NCBI RefSeq assembly: GCF_003711105.1
Contig: NZ_CP023865.1
Location: 1,710,001 to 1,774,000 of the forward strand
Reading direction: 5' to 3'
DNA: 64,000 nucleotides
DNA from: Actinoplanes teichomyceticus ATCC 31121
GTDB lineage: Bacteria > Actinomycetota > Actinomycetes > Mycobacteriales > Micromonosporaceae
Position 1 is the first letter of the stretch, and every line of letters starts with the position of its first letter. The position numbers and the translations under genes are program-made. The notes under the pieces are model-generated. The model saw nothing but the letters and a program-made list of their open reading frames with translations, made no database searches and had not been told where the DNA came from. Of this stretch, positions 51,409 to 61,949 are shown piece by piece.

Positions 51409-51917
51409 GCGGCCAGCCCGGCCCCGGCGGCATTGAGCAGCACGTCGTCCACCGAGGACACGCGGTCCAGGCGCAGGACGTACTGCAGGATCTCGACCAG
51501 CGTCGAGCAGCTCGCCGCGAGCGCCAGGATCCGAGGCACGGATGCCAGGGTGGCGAACCGTATCGGAGCGAAGAACCCGAGTGACGCGAACACCAGAAGG
51601 TTGCCGACGATCTGGACGGTTGCCGTCTGCGGGCCGTCGGCAATGATCACGACCAGATCCCGCAGCGGGGTCAGGACCACCCGGGCTCGGGCGTCGTCGG
51701 CCCCCCGGTTCGACGTCATGATCATCCGGAGCCACGGCGCCGTCCCGTAGACCATGCCGACCTCGGCCAGCGACTGACGCCACGCCGGCGCGCGGCCGGC
51801 GGCGCTCCGGTGGCGCGCCAGGGCCCATACCGTCAGCGCGGCCAGCGGCAGGACGGCCACCGTGATGACGACCGTGCCGGTGAACGTGCCGAACCAGCCG
51901 TGCCAACCCTCGAGCAT
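51357..51917 (-). CDS. VanZ-like membrane protein
   Basis: A 186-residue protein with about five helices and the VanZ-like features QIVGNLLVFASLGFFAPI, STLVEILQYVLRLDRVSSVDD (cited in parts: STLVEILQY, SVDDVLLNAAGAGLAAL). VanZ confers low-level teicoplanin resistance in enterococci; most homologs have unknown function. The ATG at 51917 has GGGGG upstream. The 3' end is part of a tandem array. The gap after it (51918-52215) shows no feature. Confidence 0.82.
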   Translation of the reverse strand: MLEGWHGWFGTFTGTVVITVAVLPLAALTVWALARHRSAAGRAPAWRQSLAEVGMVYGTAPWLRMIMTSNRGADDARARVVLTPLRDLVVIIADGPQTATVQIVGNLLVFASLGFFAPIRFATLASVPRILALAASCSTLVEILQYVLRLDRVSSVDDVLLNAAGAGLAALASRRWWRRTAGAPPA

Positions 51918-52215
51918 GTGCCCCCGCTTCCGTCCGGTCCGGAATGCTATCCGCGCCGGGGAAGCCGCCAGGGCGGTGGCTCGACTGCGCGAGGAAACCG
52001 CGCTGCACGGCAACAGCGGGGCGTATCGTCTCCGGCGCCGCGCGGCCGGCCGTGCGCAGCGCCCGTTGCGCGCGGGGGGCCTGCCTCCTACCCGGCGTCG
52101 ATCAGCGCTACCAGGCGTTGATCAGCGCGATCTCCACCGGACCGGGCGGCCTCGCCGACTCGGCTGGGCCGCCGCCCGGGAACGCGCCGGCGCACGGCGA
52201 TCCGCCGCATCGGGT

Positions 52216-52551
52216 TCATCGACCTCGACGGGCCCGCAACGGCCGGGGGTCGTGGTCGTGGGCGTAGCTGATCTCGATGTCCGGCACCTCGTTCTGCAGC
52301 TCGTAGGCCAGCCGCAGGCCGTCCCGCCGCCAGCGCTCCTCCTCGGCCTGGCTGCGGAACTCGAAGCCGGTCAGGGCGATGCCGTTGAAGTGGGTGTTCC
52401 ACGCTCGCAGCCGCTCGATCAGACCCGCGGTGACTCCGAGCTCGCCGAGCACGACCGGGCCCATGTGGTCCGGGTCGCTGTCCCACACCGGATCGTCGTC
52501 CATGTACTCGGCCATGACGCGCAGCGCCACCGGGCGATACGGTTCCTCCAC
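52216..52551 (-). CDS. Hypothetical protein, 111 residues
   Basis: A soluble, acidic-then-basic protein (EPYRPVALRVMAEYMDDDPVW, cited in parts: YRPVALRVMAEY, DSDPDHMGPVVLGELGV, RLRAWNTHFNGIALTGFEF). Codon use shows strong third-position GC, which supports real coding. I recognise no family. GTG start, no ribosome site visible. Neighbours give no clue. Confidence 0.65.
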   Translation of the reverse strand: MEEPYRPVALRVMAEYMDDDPVWDSDPDHMGPVVLGELGVTAGLIERLRAWNTHFNGIALTGFEFRSQAEEERWRRDGLRLAYELQNEVPDIEISYAHDHDPRPLRARRGR

Positions 52552-52712
52552 ATGTCGATCATGGCATGAGTGGCGGCCCGACCCCCGCTCTCACCGCCCG
52601 GCCCGGATCGGCGCGGACATCCGGTCCCCGGCGCCAGGCGCCGATCACCGTCGCTGCCCGGTCTGTCGTCTCCGCACGGGTGACGCCCGCGGACCCGGCA
52701 CAGCGGCGCCGG

Positions 52713-52748
52713 TGCGAAGGGCTGCCCCGCCGGGAGCAGCCCCTCGCA
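52713..52748 (-). terminator. Terminator hairpin of the MoxR-DUF58-transglutaminase operon
   Basis: GCGAAGGGCTGC (52714-52725) pairs with GCAGCCCCTCGC (52736-52747) at 11 of 12 positions plus an outer T-A pair, with a 10-nt loop. It begins 4 nt after the transglutaminase stop, on the minus-strand transcript. Confidence 0.7.
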
Positions 52749-52752
52749 TCGG

Positions 52753-55221
52753 TCAGCGGGCCCGGCTCAGGAGCCGCCGCGGGTTGAAGCGGGACAACGT
52801 CTCCCGCCCGCGGCTGGCCGCCTCCATCGTCCGGGTGGACGCCTCGGAGATCGCCCGCCGCCAGCCGAGCAGGATCGACGGGGGCAGCAGCACCGCGCGT
52901 ACCCGGATGGGCAGCGTGGCCGAGTGGGACAGTCCGTCCCGGACCCGCCGCAGCGCCGAGGTGAGCTCGGCGCCGTGCAGGGGCTGCCGGGCGTACCGCG
53001 CCCGCTCCTCGGCCGTGCCCAGCAGCTCCGCCGCCGTGGCCGCCTCCGGAGCCAGGACGGCCTCCGTGGCCAGGCGCCGTGCCGTCACCCGCGGGGTCTC
53101 GGTCGGGTCCACCGTGATCCGGTAGTCGACCATCGTGTCGATCAGCTCGTCCCACGCCGCGTGCGCGTCCACGCGCGCCTGTGCGGTGTCGCTGGTGACG
53201 ACGATGCCGGTGACCGCGCCCGCCGGGCCCGGCCCGGCCGGATCGGTCACCACCGGCGGCGGGCCGCCGGCCGTCGCCGCGTTGCGCTGGCGGCGCAGCA
53301 GCACCCGGCGCAGCGCCGGAACCAGCAGCAGCGCGAGCAGCGTGACGATCGCGGCGCCGACCAGCAGGCCGGTCCAGTCGTCCTCGTCGGCCGGGACGGC
53401 GCCGGGCAGCGCCCCGGTGCTGCCGGCGTCGGCCTTGTCCGGCCGGCGGTTCTGGCCGGGAGCGGCCGACGAGCCGGCGCCGGGCACGCCGGCCGCGGAC
53501 GACGAGGCGGTCGGCGCGGCGGTCCGGTCGGTGTCCGGCGCCCAGTCCGCATTGCCGCGTGCCGACCCGGCCACCCCGGCGGCCGGTGTGGCGTCGAACG
53601 GCACCCATCCGAAGCCCTGCAGGTAGACCTCGGTCCAGGCGTGCGCGTTGCGGTTGGTGATCACGTACGCGTCGCCGTTAGCGGTGCCCCGGGTGAAGCC
53701 GAACGCCACCCGCGCCGGGATCCCGGCCGCCCGCACCATCCACGCCATCGCGGCCGCGTACTGCTGGCAGTACCCGATCTTGTTCTTCAGGAACGCCTCG
53801 ATGGCGGAGAGGTCGCCGGTCGACTGGGTCTGCAGGCTGTACGCGAAGTCGTTCTTGACGGAGAAGTAGTCGTAGATCGCGCGCACCCGGTCGTAATCGG
53901 TGCGCCTGCCCCGGGTCAGCTGCTGGACCTGCTGGGCGACGAACGCGTTCTCGGGCACCGTGGTGTACGCCTGCCGGATCGGGTCGTCCTTCGGCAGCGA
54001 CTCGGCGGTCCGCAGCTGGCCCGGCGTGTACCGCGGACGCAGGTAGTCGATCTCGTACTTCTGCTTCCGCGTGGTGCTCCGGTTGGAGTACAGCACCTGC
54101 TGGTTCGGGTCGTACGCCCAGCTGCCGGAGATGTTGCCGATCCCGACCAGGTAGGAGTACAGCGGCGCCATGTTCTGCCGCAGCGCGTCCGAGATCTCGA
54201 TCTCGGCGTGGTAGCGCTGGAACTCGGCCCGGTTGGTCGCGCCGTCCCGCTGCGGGTCCGGCAGGCTGCCCCGGTTGAGCGTGTTCCCGCCGGGCGGCTG
54301 GTTCGAGAAGCCCTCCGCGGTGAGCGCGTCGGCGACGCCGAACCGCAGATAGAACGGGTCCTTCTCGGTCGTGCGCACGGTGAGCAGGTTGACCGTGGTG
54401 GTCTGGCTGAGCTGGCCGCTGAGCGAGGCGAACAGGTTGATCCGCCCTCCGCCGCCCTGGCCGAGCCCGCCGCCGACCCCGCTGCCGTTCTGGGTGAGCT
54501 GCGACAGCAGGCCGCCGGTGACGGTCGGTACGGCCAGCGGCAGCAGCACCGCCACCACCACGCCGGCCACGCCGAGCCGCCGGCCGGCCGCGGCCAGCGG
54601 GGACGGCTCCCACACGTCGACGTCCCGGCCGTCGCCGGTGAACCGGCGCCCGAACCGGCGCACCCGGTCGACGTTGTCGGCCACCAGCAGCCACAGGTAG
54701 CCGCAGGCGCCCACGACGAACGGGGTGACCGGGACGCTGTCCAGGTAGACCGCGACCGGGATGGAGTAGATCGCCAGCATCGGCAGGCCGGCCAGCGCCG
54801 GGCGGCGGAACACCGCGGTGAGCAGGTCGACCACGATGGCGACCGCGCCGAGGCCGAACGTCGCGACGAACAGCAGGCCGTCGCGGTCCGGCACCGGCAC
54901 CGCGTACGACCGGGTGTCCTCCCCGGCCTGCCGCATCAGCTCGGCGAAGTGGGCGAACGTCGCCGGCGTCGGCACCAGCATCGCGTGACCGCTGGGGAAG
55001 ACCCAGGTCAGCGTGAGCAGCAGGGCGACCACCATGCCCAGCGTCTGCGCCCAGACGGGCAGGCGCAGGGTCCGGGTGAGCAGCGCCGCCCCGGCGATCA
55101 TGAGGACCACGAACAGCACCCGCAGCAGCCAGGTCCAGGAGTCGAAGATCGCCGACAGCGGCGCCGAGGCGAGCAGGGTCGCGCCGGCGGCGACGAGCCC
55201 GAGCCGGCGGGGGCCGGTCAC
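52753..55221 (-). CDS. TgpA-like membrane transglutaminase
   Basis: An 822-residue protein: about seven N-terminal helices, an extracytoplasmic region, a transglutaminase core, one more helix (LLVGAAIVTLLALLLVPAL), and a cytoplasmic tail with the DUF4129 pattern. The catalytic triad is visible: Cys near 484 in GYCQQYAAAMAWM, His near 524 in NAHAWTEVYL, and Asp near 540 in WVPFDATP. The substrate is unknown; such proteins sit with DUF58 and MoxR proteins in bacteria. The GTG overlaps the DUF58 stop (GTGA). Confidence 0.88.
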   Translation of the reverse strand: MTGPRRLGLVAAGATLLASAPLSAIFDSWTWLLRVLFVVLMIAGAALLTRTLRLPVWAQTLGMVVALLLTLTWVFPSGHAMLVPTPATFAHFAELMRQAGEDTRSYAVPVPDRDGLLFVATFGLGAVAIVVDLLTAVFRRPALAGLPMLAIYSIPVAVYLDSVPVTPFVVGACGYLWLLVADNVDRVRRFGRRFTGDGRDVDVWEPSPLAAAGRRLGVAGVVVAVLLPLAVPTVTGGLLSQLTQNGSGVGGGLGQGGGGRINLFASLSGQLSQTTTVNLLTVRTTEKDPFYLRFGVADALTAEGFSNQPPGGNTLNRGSLPDPQRDGATNRAEFQRYHAEIEISDALRQNMAPLYSYLVGIGNISGSWAYDPNQQVLYSNRSTTRKQKYEIDYLRPRYTPGQLRTAESLPKDDPIRQAYTTVPENAFVAQQVQQLTRGRRTDYDRVRAIYDYFSVKNDFAYSLQTQSTGDLSAIEAFLKNKIGYCQQYAAAMAWMVRAAGIPARVAFGFTRGTANGDAYVITNRNAHAWTEVYLQGFGWVPFDATPAAGVAGSARGNADWAPDTDRTAAPTASSSAAGVPGAGSSAAPGQNRRPDKADAGSTGALPGAVPADEDDWTGLLVGAAIVTLLALLLVPALRRVLLRRQRNAATAGGPPPVVTDPAGPGPAGAVTGIVVTSDTAQARVDAHAAWDELIDTMVDYRITVDPTETPRVTARRLATEAVLAPEAATAAELLGTAEERARYARQPLHGAELTSALRRVRDGLSHSATLPIRVRAVLLPPSILLGWRRAISEASTRTMEAASRGRETLSRFNPRRLLSRAR

Positions 55222-56516
55222 CGGGTCACCCCGCTGACCGTCTCGGCCATCGCCGCGCGGTAGGCGAAGCCCTGCGACCCGCGGCCCACCGTGGGCCACA
55301 GCGCCGGCAGCGCCTCGCCGTGCGACACCCGCACCGACCGCCAGCCGCTGCGGATCAGGGCCAGCGACGCGGCCGCGTGCTCGCGGTCGGACTCCTGCCG
55401 GTCACCGGCGGTCATCGGGATCCAGGTGGGGCTGTCGATGGCGAACCCGACGCAGGTCGCGCCGTTGCCGCGCAGCCCGCTGAGCAGTTGCGCCTCGGCC
55501 GTGGTGAGGGTGCCGAACAGGCCGATCACCAGGCCCCCGTCGGAACGCCGGCGGACCTGCTCGACCAGCACCGAGACGTCCCCGGCGGCGGACAGCTTCA
55601 CGTCGGCCAGGGCGTCCAGGATCAGCCCCTCGCCGCCGCTCTCGGCGGCGTCGATGTCCACGCCGCCACCGGTCACCAGGCGCAGCTTGTAGCCGGCCTC
55701 GCGCAGGTGCGCCGCGATGCTGGCGGCCGCCGCGACCGCCCACTCGAAGCTGGCCGTGGGGCCCTCGCCGCGGTGCGCGTTCAGCCGGGTGTCCAGCACC
55801 ACCGTGGCCCGGCTCTCCCAGGGCTGCTCCTCGCGGCGGACCATCAGCTCACCGGTACGGGCGGTGGACCGCCAGTGCACCCGGCGCAGGTCGTCGCCGC
55901 GCCGGTACTCCCGGGTGGCCGCGTCGTCCTCGCCGTGCACCGCCACCGAGCGGGCCCGGCTGTCCCCGGCGCCCGCGTACTCCCCGGCGAGGCGCACCCG
56001 GGGGAGCGGGGTGACCTGCGGGATCACGGTGAGCTGGTCGACGCTGGGGAAGGAGCGGGTCAGCTCGCACAGCCCGAACGGGTCGGTCAGCCGGATCACC
56101 AGCGGGCCGATCGGGTACCGGCCGCGCACGTCGGCGCGCACCGTGTACGCCACCGAGCTGGCCTGGTGCGCGCCGAGCCGCTCCAGCACCACCCGGGGCC
56201 GGCTGCCCAGCGCGTACGGCAGGCGGTCCTCCAGCAGCATGGTGCCGGTGGGCAGCCGGGACAGGTTCTGCAGGCGCAGGATGACCCGCGCGCTGGAGCC
56301 GACCGGCGCGCGTGCCGGCTCCAGTGAGCGGGTGCAGGCCAGCTTGTACCGGCTGCGCCCGACGTATGCGGCGGCCAGCAGCGGCAGCGCGGCCAGCAGC
56401 ACCGCGACCCGCAGCAGGTCCCGCTCGCCCAGGATGAGCGCGGAGATCCCGGCGGCGACCGCGGCGGCCAGGAAGGAACGGCCGCGCGTGGTCAGCCCCC
56501 GCAGCGCCTCCCGCAT
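55218..56516 (-). CDS. DUF58 domain protein
   Basis: A 432-residue protein with two N-terminal helices and the DUF58 signature YRRGDDLRRVHWRSTARTG, followed by RREEQPWESRATVVLD (VWA-like start). DUF58 proteins partner with MoxR ATPases and transglutaminases. ATG 2 nt after the MoxR stop. Confidence 0.9.
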   Translation of the reverse strand: MREALRGLTTRGRSFLAAAVAAGISALILGERDLLRVAVLLAALPLLAAAYVGRSRYKLACTRSLEPARAPVGSSARVILRLQNLSRLPTGTMLLEDRLPYALGSRPRVVLERLGAHQASSVAYTVRADVRGRYPIGPLVIRLTDPFGLCELTRSFPSVDQLTVIPQVTPLPRVRLAGEYAGAGDSRARSVAVHGEDDAATREYRRGDDLRRVHWRSTARTGELMVRREEQPWESRATVVLDTRLNAHRGEGPTASFEWAVAAAASIAAHLREAGYKLRLVTGGGVDIDAAESGGEGLILDALADVKLSAAGDVSVLVEQVRRRSDGGLVIGLFGTLTTAEAQLLSGLRGNGATCVGFAIDSPTWIPMTAGDRQESDREHAAASLALIRSGWRSVRVSHGEALPALWPTVGRGSQGFAYRAAMAETVSGVTR

Positions 56517-56518
56517 GG

Positions 56519-57556
<1,038 letters not shown>

Positions 57557-57825
57557 GGGCTTCCTCCAAGTGATACGTACCCCGGTGACGGATCACCCAC
57601 CGTCAGGGCACCCCAAGGTTGCGGGCGCCCAGCGGTCCGTGGGCCTCCGGCGCTCGCCGCCCGTCCTGACAGGTTATCCCCGTCCGCACACCGCTCCGAA
57701 AGACCGGATCGAGAGGGGTTGCTGGAAAAACGGGACGAACATGGTCCATCTACCGACGGTGATCGGGCTCCGGAGCCGATCGCCGCCGCGGGGCATCCCG
57801 GTCGCGGTGCGTGACGGCCGGCGGG
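57557..57825. other. Intergenic region between moxR and the leuS leader
   Basis: About 270 bp carrying the divergent promoters of the MoxR operon (minus) and leuS (plus). No gene recognised. AT-richer stretches around 57672-57745 (TTATCC, GAAAAACGGG) are candidate promoter positions. Confidence 0.4.
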
Positions 57826-57831
57826 TATCAT
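57826..57831 (+). promoter_or_regulatory. -10 box of the leuS transcript
   Basis: TATCAT, 7 nt before the ATG of the leader peptide at 57839, so the mRNA probably starts at that ATG. No clear -35 was found. Confidence 0.55.
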
Positions 57832-57838
57832 GGCGCGC

Positions 57839-57877
57839 ATGGCTCGGTCTGTTCTGCTCCTTAGCCGGCCGTGCTGA
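57839..57877 (+). CDS. leuS leader peptide MARSVLLLSRPC
   Basis: A 12-codon reading frame (ATG GCT CGG TCT GTT CTG CTC CTT AGC ...) with three consecutive Leu codons (CTG CTC CTT, 57854-57862) and a TGA at 57875-57877. It is followed by an 8-bp inverted repeat, GCCGTGCT (57868-57875) with AGCACGGC (57893-57900), and directly by an intrinsic terminator. This is the layout of a leader peptide for ribosome-mediated attenuation sensing leucyl-tRNA. An in-frame ATG at 57830 would add MAR. Confidence 0.7.
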   Translation: MARSVLLLSRPC

Positions 57878-57900
57878 TCCCGCATCGGTGACAGCACGGC

Positions 57901-57927
57901 GCCCCCTCCTGCGTGAGGGGCTTTTTT
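57901..57927 (+). terminator. Intrinsic terminator (attenuator) in the leuS leader
   Basis: CCCCTC-ctgcgt-GAGGGG hairpin (57903-57920), extendable to GCCCC/GGGGC, followed by C and six Ts (57922-57927). It lies between the leader peptide and leuS. It is the only clear U-tract terminator noted in the window. I could not identify the competing antiterminator pairing by eye. Confidence 0.8.
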
Positions 57928-57968
57928 GTGCCCGGAGCGCGTGAACCCAGCCCACTGACGTAGACGAG

Positions 57969-60776
57969 ATGGTGAAGATGAGCGAGACCGAGAACCCGTT
58001 CCGCTACACCGCCGCGCTGGCCGGCGAGATCGAGCTGCGCTGGCAGCGGTACTGGGCGGAGAACGGGACGTTCCACGCGCCCAACCCGGTCGGCGAGCTG
58101 GCCGACCCGGACCACCCCCGGGCCGGCGCGCCGAAACTGCACGTGCAGGACATGTTCCCGTACCCGTCGGGCGCCGGTCTGCACGTCGGGCACCCGCTGG
58201 GCTACATCGGCACCGACTGCTACACCCGCTACCAGCGGATGGCCGGTTACAACGTGCTGCACCCGATGGGCTTCGACGCGTTCGGCCTGCCGGCCGAGCA
58301 GTACGCGGTGCAGACCGGCACCCACCCCGCGGTGACCACCGCGGCGAACGTCGAGCGGTACCGGCAGCAGCTGCGCCGCCTGGGTCTGGCGTACGACGAG
58401 CGCCGCTCGTTCGCCACCACCGACCCGGAGTACTACCGCTGGACCCAGTGGATCTTCCTGCAGGTCTTCAACTCGTGGTTCGACCCGGAGCTGAAGAAGG
58501 CCCGCCCGATCAGCGAGCTGATCACCGAGTTCGAGACCGGCGTGCGCCCGGCTCCGGGCACGCCGTGGAAGGACCTGTCCCCGCAGGCGCGCCGCCGGCT
58601 GATCGACGACCACCGGCTGGCGTACGTCTCGGAGGCCCCGGTGAACTGGTGCCCGGGTCTGGGCACCGTGCTGGCCAACGAGGAGGTCACCCCGGAGGGC
58701 CGCAGCGAGCGCGGCAACTTTCCGGTCTTCAAGCGCAGCCTGAAGCAGTGGATGATGCGGATCACCGCGTACGGTGACCGGCTGGTCGAGGATCTGGACA
58801 CGCTGGACTGGCCGGAGCCGGTCAAGCTGATGCAGCGCAACTGGATCGGCCGCTCGCAGGGCGCGCACGTCGACTTCCCGATCGACGGCAGCCACATCCG
58901 GGTCTTCACCACCCGGCCGGACACCCTGTTCGGCGCCACCTACATGGTCCTGGCGCCGGAGCACGAGCTGGTCGAGTCGATCGTGCCGGCCGCGTGGCCG
59001 GAGGGCACCAAGGACGTCTGGACCGGTGGCCACGCCACCCCGGCCGAGGCGGTCGCCGCCTACCGCGCCGCCGCCGCGGCCAAGACCGAGGAGGAGCGGA
59101 CCGCGGACGGCAAGGTGAAGACCGGCGTCTTCACCGGGGCGTACGCGATCAACCCGGTCAACGACGCGCGCGTCCCGGTCTTCATCGCCGACTACGTGCT
59201 GGCCGGCTACGGCACCGGCGCGATCATGGCGGTGCCCGCCCACGACGAGCGCGACTTCGACTTCGCCACCGCGTTCGACCTGCCGGTGGTCCGCACCATC
59301 GAGGCTCCGGAGGGCGTCGAGGGCGCGTACACCGGCGACGGCGTGGTGATCAACTCCGGGTTCCTGAACGGCCTGGGCAAGGACGAGGCCAAGGCCGCGA
59401 TCATCGCCTGGCTCCAGGAGCACGACAAGGGCGCCGGCGCCACCACCTACCGGCTGCGGGACTGGCTGTTCAGCCGGCAGCGGTACTGGGGCGAGCCGTT
59501 CCCGATCGTCTACGACGAGAGCGGGCTGCCGGTCGCGCTGCCCGAGTCGATGCTGCCGGTCGAGCTGCCCGACGTGGACGACTTCTCGCCGCGCACCTTC
59601 GACCCGGACGACGCGGACACCGAGCCGGAGACCCCGCTGTCGCGCAAGAAGGACTGGGTGCAGGTCGAGCTGGACCTGGGTGACGGACCGAAGACGTACA
59701 CCCGGGAGACCAACACCATGCCGCAGTGGGCCGGCTCCTGCTGGTACGAGCTGCGCTACCTGGACCCGCACAACGAGCAGGCGCTGGTCGACCCGGAGAA
59801 CGAGCAGTACTGGATGGGCCCGCGCAAGGCCGGCGATTGTGGTGGCGTCGACCTGTACGTCGGCGGCGTCGAGCACGCCGTGCTGCACCTGCTGTACGCC
59901 CGCTTCTGGCACAAGGTGCTGTACGACCTGGGGCACGTCTCGTCGTTCGAGCCGTTCCGCAAGCTGTTCAACCAGGGCTACATCCAGGCGTACGCGTTCC
60001 GTGACGCCCGTGGCGTGATCGTCCCGGCCGAGGAGGTCGTCGAGCGCGACGGTCGGTGGTACTACGGCGACCAGCAGGTCACCCGCGAGTACGGCAAGAT
60101 GGGCAAGTCGCTGAAGAACGTGGTCACCCCGGACGAGATGTGCGAGCAGTACGGCGCCGACACGTTCCGGGTCTACGAGATGGCGATGGGCCCGCTGGAC
60201 GTCTCCCGCCCCTGGGACACCCGCGCGGTGGTCGGCTCGCAGCGCTTCCTGCAGCGCGTCTGGCGGCTGGTGGTCGACGAGGAGACCGGCGCCGACCGGG
60301 TCACCGACGAGCCGCTGGACCCGAAGTCCCGCAAGGTGCTGCACCGGGTCATCGCCGGGGTCCGCGAGGACATGGACGAGCTGCGGTTCAACACCGCGAT
60401 CGCCAAGCTGATCGAGCTGACCAACACGCTGACCCCGCTGCCTGTCGTGTCGCGGGAGGCGGTCGAGCCGCTGGTGCTGATGCTGTCGCCGTTCGCCCCG
60501 CACCTGGCCGAGGAGCTGTGGGGCCGGCTGGGCCACGAGGGGACGCTGGCGTACGTCGACTTCCCGCAGGCCGACCCGGCCCAGCTGGTGGCCGACTCGG
60601 TCACCTACCCGGTGCAGGTCAACGGCAAGGTCCGCGGCCGGGTCGAGGTCGCCCCGGACACCGCGGAGGCCGACGTGCGCGAGGCCGCGCTGGCCGCCGT
60701 CGCCGAGGCGCTGGCCGGTCGCGAGCCCAAGAAGGTGATCGTGGTCAAGGGCCGGCTGGTCAGCGTCGTCGTCTGA
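57969..60776 (+). CDS. leuS: Leucyl-tRNA synthetase
   Basis: A 935-residue class Ia synthetase. The HIGH motif appears as HVGH in [16 protein letters not shown] near residue 72, KMSKS as KMGKS in [10 protein letters not shown] near residue 710. The CP1 editing domain contains the expected T-rich peptide [19 protein letters not shown] (about residue 315) and the catalytic Asp region [14 protein letters not shown]. Two starts fit: ATG 57969 or ATG 57978 (MSETENPF). It is preceded by the Leu leader peptide and terminator, so expression probably rises when charged tRNA-Leu is scarce. Confidence 0.96.
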   Translation: MVKMSETENPFRYTAALAGEIELRWQRYWAENGTFHAPNPVGELADPDHPRAGAPKLHVQDMFPYPSGAGLHVGHPLGYIGTDCYTRYQRMAGYNVLHPMGFDAFGLPAEQYAVQTGTHPAVTTAANVERYRQQLRRLGLAYDERRSFATTDPEYYRWTQWIFLQVFNSWFDPELKKARPISELITEFETGVRPAPGTPWKDLSPQARRRLIDDHRLAYVSEAPVNWCPGLGTVLANEEVTPEGRSERGNFPVFKRSLKQWMMRITAYGDRLVEDLDTLDWPEPVKLMQRNWIGRSQGAHVDFPIDGSHIRVFTTRPDTLFGATYMVLAPEHELVESIVPAAWPEGTKDVWTGGHATPAEAVAAYRAAAAAKTEEERTADGKVKTGVFTGAYAINPVNDARVPVFIADYVLAGYGTGAIMAVPAHDERDFDFATAFDLPVVRTIEAPEGVEGAYTGDGVVINSGFLNGLGKDEAKAAIIAWLQEHDKGAGATTYRLRDWLFSRQRYWGEPFPIVYDESGLPVALPESMLPVELPDVDDFSPRTFDPDDADTEPETPLSRKKDWVQVELDLGDGPKTYTRETNTMPQWAGSCWYELRYLDPHNEQALVDPENEQYWMGPRKAGDCGGVDLYVGGVEHAVLHLLYARFWHKVLYDLGHVSSFEPFRKLFNQGYIQAYAFRDARGVIVPAEEVVERDGRWYYGDQQVTREYGKMGKSLKNVVTPDEMCEQYGADTFRVYEMAMGPLDVSRPWDTRAVVGSQRFLQRVWRLVVDEETGADRVTDEPLDPKSRKVLHRVIAGVREDMDELRFNTAIAKLIELTNTLTPLPVVSREAVEPLVLMLSPFAPHLAEELWGRLGHEGTLAYVDFPQADPAQLVADSVTYPVQVNGKVRGRVEVAPDTAEADVREAALAAVAEALAGREPKKVIVVKGRLVSVVV

Positions 60777-60955
60777 TGCCGGGCGGCCCCGGCCGGGCCA
60801 CCCTCGCGCGCCGGATGCTGCTGGCGCGCGAGGCGGTCCCGGCCGGCGACCGCCGGTTGTGCGCGGGCCCGGGGCGCCGGGTCACCCGTTCCGGGCCGTG
60901 GCCGGAGCCGGCTCGCTGACATGCGGTCGGTGGAGGAAGCCGCGTGCCCGGGGTG

Positions 60956-61094
60956 GCCCGTCTGCGGTACATAACGGCGGGCCGTATCTCGAAGGCGGCG
61001 GTGCCCGTCTGCGGTACACAACGGCGGGCCGTACCTCGAAGGCGGCGGTGCCCGTCTGCGGTACACAACGGCGGGCCGTACCTCGAAGGCGGCG
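60956..61094. repeat. 47-bp tandem repeats between leuS and the VTT gene
   Basis: Three units start at 60956, 61003 and 61050 (unit begins GCCCGTCTGCGGTAC). Each unit has GGTAC and GTACC arms 13 nt apart, so each can form a stem-loop; the array lies between convergent genes and may affect termination. The rest of the 60777-61117 gap shows nothing else. Confidence 0.85.
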
Positions 61095-61117
61095 TGTTCG
61101 CCAGGCGCGCCTGCTCG

Positions 61118-61879
61118 TCAGGCGGGCGCGACGGCGCGGCGGGAGCTGCGGCGCCAGCGCACGATGATCACGGTGGAGAGGATGAAGCTGAAGGCGGCCG
61201 GGGCCACGGTGATCGGGCTCATGCTGCCCGGGGCCACCACCGCGGCGCCGATCACGGCGTAGGTGACCGTGGACGGGATCGCGGCGATCGTGGTGCCGAG
61301 CAGGTACCGCTTACGGCACACGCTGGTCGTGCCGTAGGCGTAGCCGACCAGGCCGAACGGGGCCAGCGGCAGGAAGCGGACCAGCAGCACGGCGGCCAGG
61401 CCGCGGCGGTTGAGCCAGCCGTCCAGGCGGGCCAGGCGGCCCCCGGCCCGGGCCTGCAGGGCGCCCCGGCCCGCCCACCGGCCCGCGTAGTAGGTGGCGA
61501 TCGCGGCGATCACGGCGGCGGCCAGGGCGGCGATGGCGCCGGTCGCGGCGCCCAGCAGGGCGCCGCAGGCCACGGTCACCGCGGTCCGCGGGACCAGCAC
61601 GGACAGGAGCAGACCACCCAGTACGGCCACGGCGACGGCCGCCCCGGGGCCGAGCGCGACGACCGCGTCGCCGATCTCGCGAAGCGGAAGCGTGGCGGCG
61701 GCCACCGCCAACCCGCCGATCACCACGCTGAGCAGCCCGAACCGGACGAGACGGCGTTTACGGCAGAGCGGAGCGTGCCCGGCGGCGGGCGTCTGCTGGA
61801 CGGCGGTGGACCGGCTGGTCGGCACAGCGGGGACGTCCCCAGGCACGGTGCCCACGGGACTTGCCGGGTTGTCGGTCAT
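61118..61879 (-). CDS. TVP38/TMEM64 (VTT, SNARE-associated) family membrane protein
   Basis: A 253-residue protein with about six helices and the VTT-domain features: VAVAVLGGLLLSVLVPRTAV, CGALLGAATGAIAAL, and LLVRFLPLAPFGLVGYAYG, the last containing the R-x-x-P motif of DedA/VTT proteins. The family is thought to move or scramble lipids. The N-terminal 45 residues are a polar, cytoplasmic extension. Its last 22 bp are identical to those of gatD. Confidence 0.85.
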   Translation of the reverse strand: MTDNPASPVGTVPGDVPAVPTSRSTAVQQTPAAGHAPLCRKRRLVRFGLLSVVIGGLAVAAATLPLREIGDAVVALGPGAAVAVAVLGGLLLSVLVPRTAVTVACGALLGAATGAIAALAAAVIAAIATYYAGRWAGRGALQARAGGRLARLDGWLNRRGLAAVLLVRFLPLAPFGLVGYAYGTTSVCRKRYLLGTTIAAIPSTVTYAVIGAAVVAPGSMSPITVAPAAFSFILSTVIIVRWRRSSRRAVAPA

Positions 61880-61949
61880 GCAGGCCTACCGCCCCAACTG
61901 TCGTCGGTTCAGGACAAGGTCGTGCCGGGTCTTTCCGCGCTCGTCGTCG

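Noticed and set aside
52566..52787. Small plus-strand frame overlapping the transglutaminase terminator
   Set aside because: It crosses the terminator hairpin and the 3' end of the transglutaminase gene, and has no ribosome site.
57826..57968. T-box riboswitch upstream of leuS
   Set aside because: I see no T-box consensus or specifier-loop layout, while a Leu-rich leader peptide plus terminator is present.
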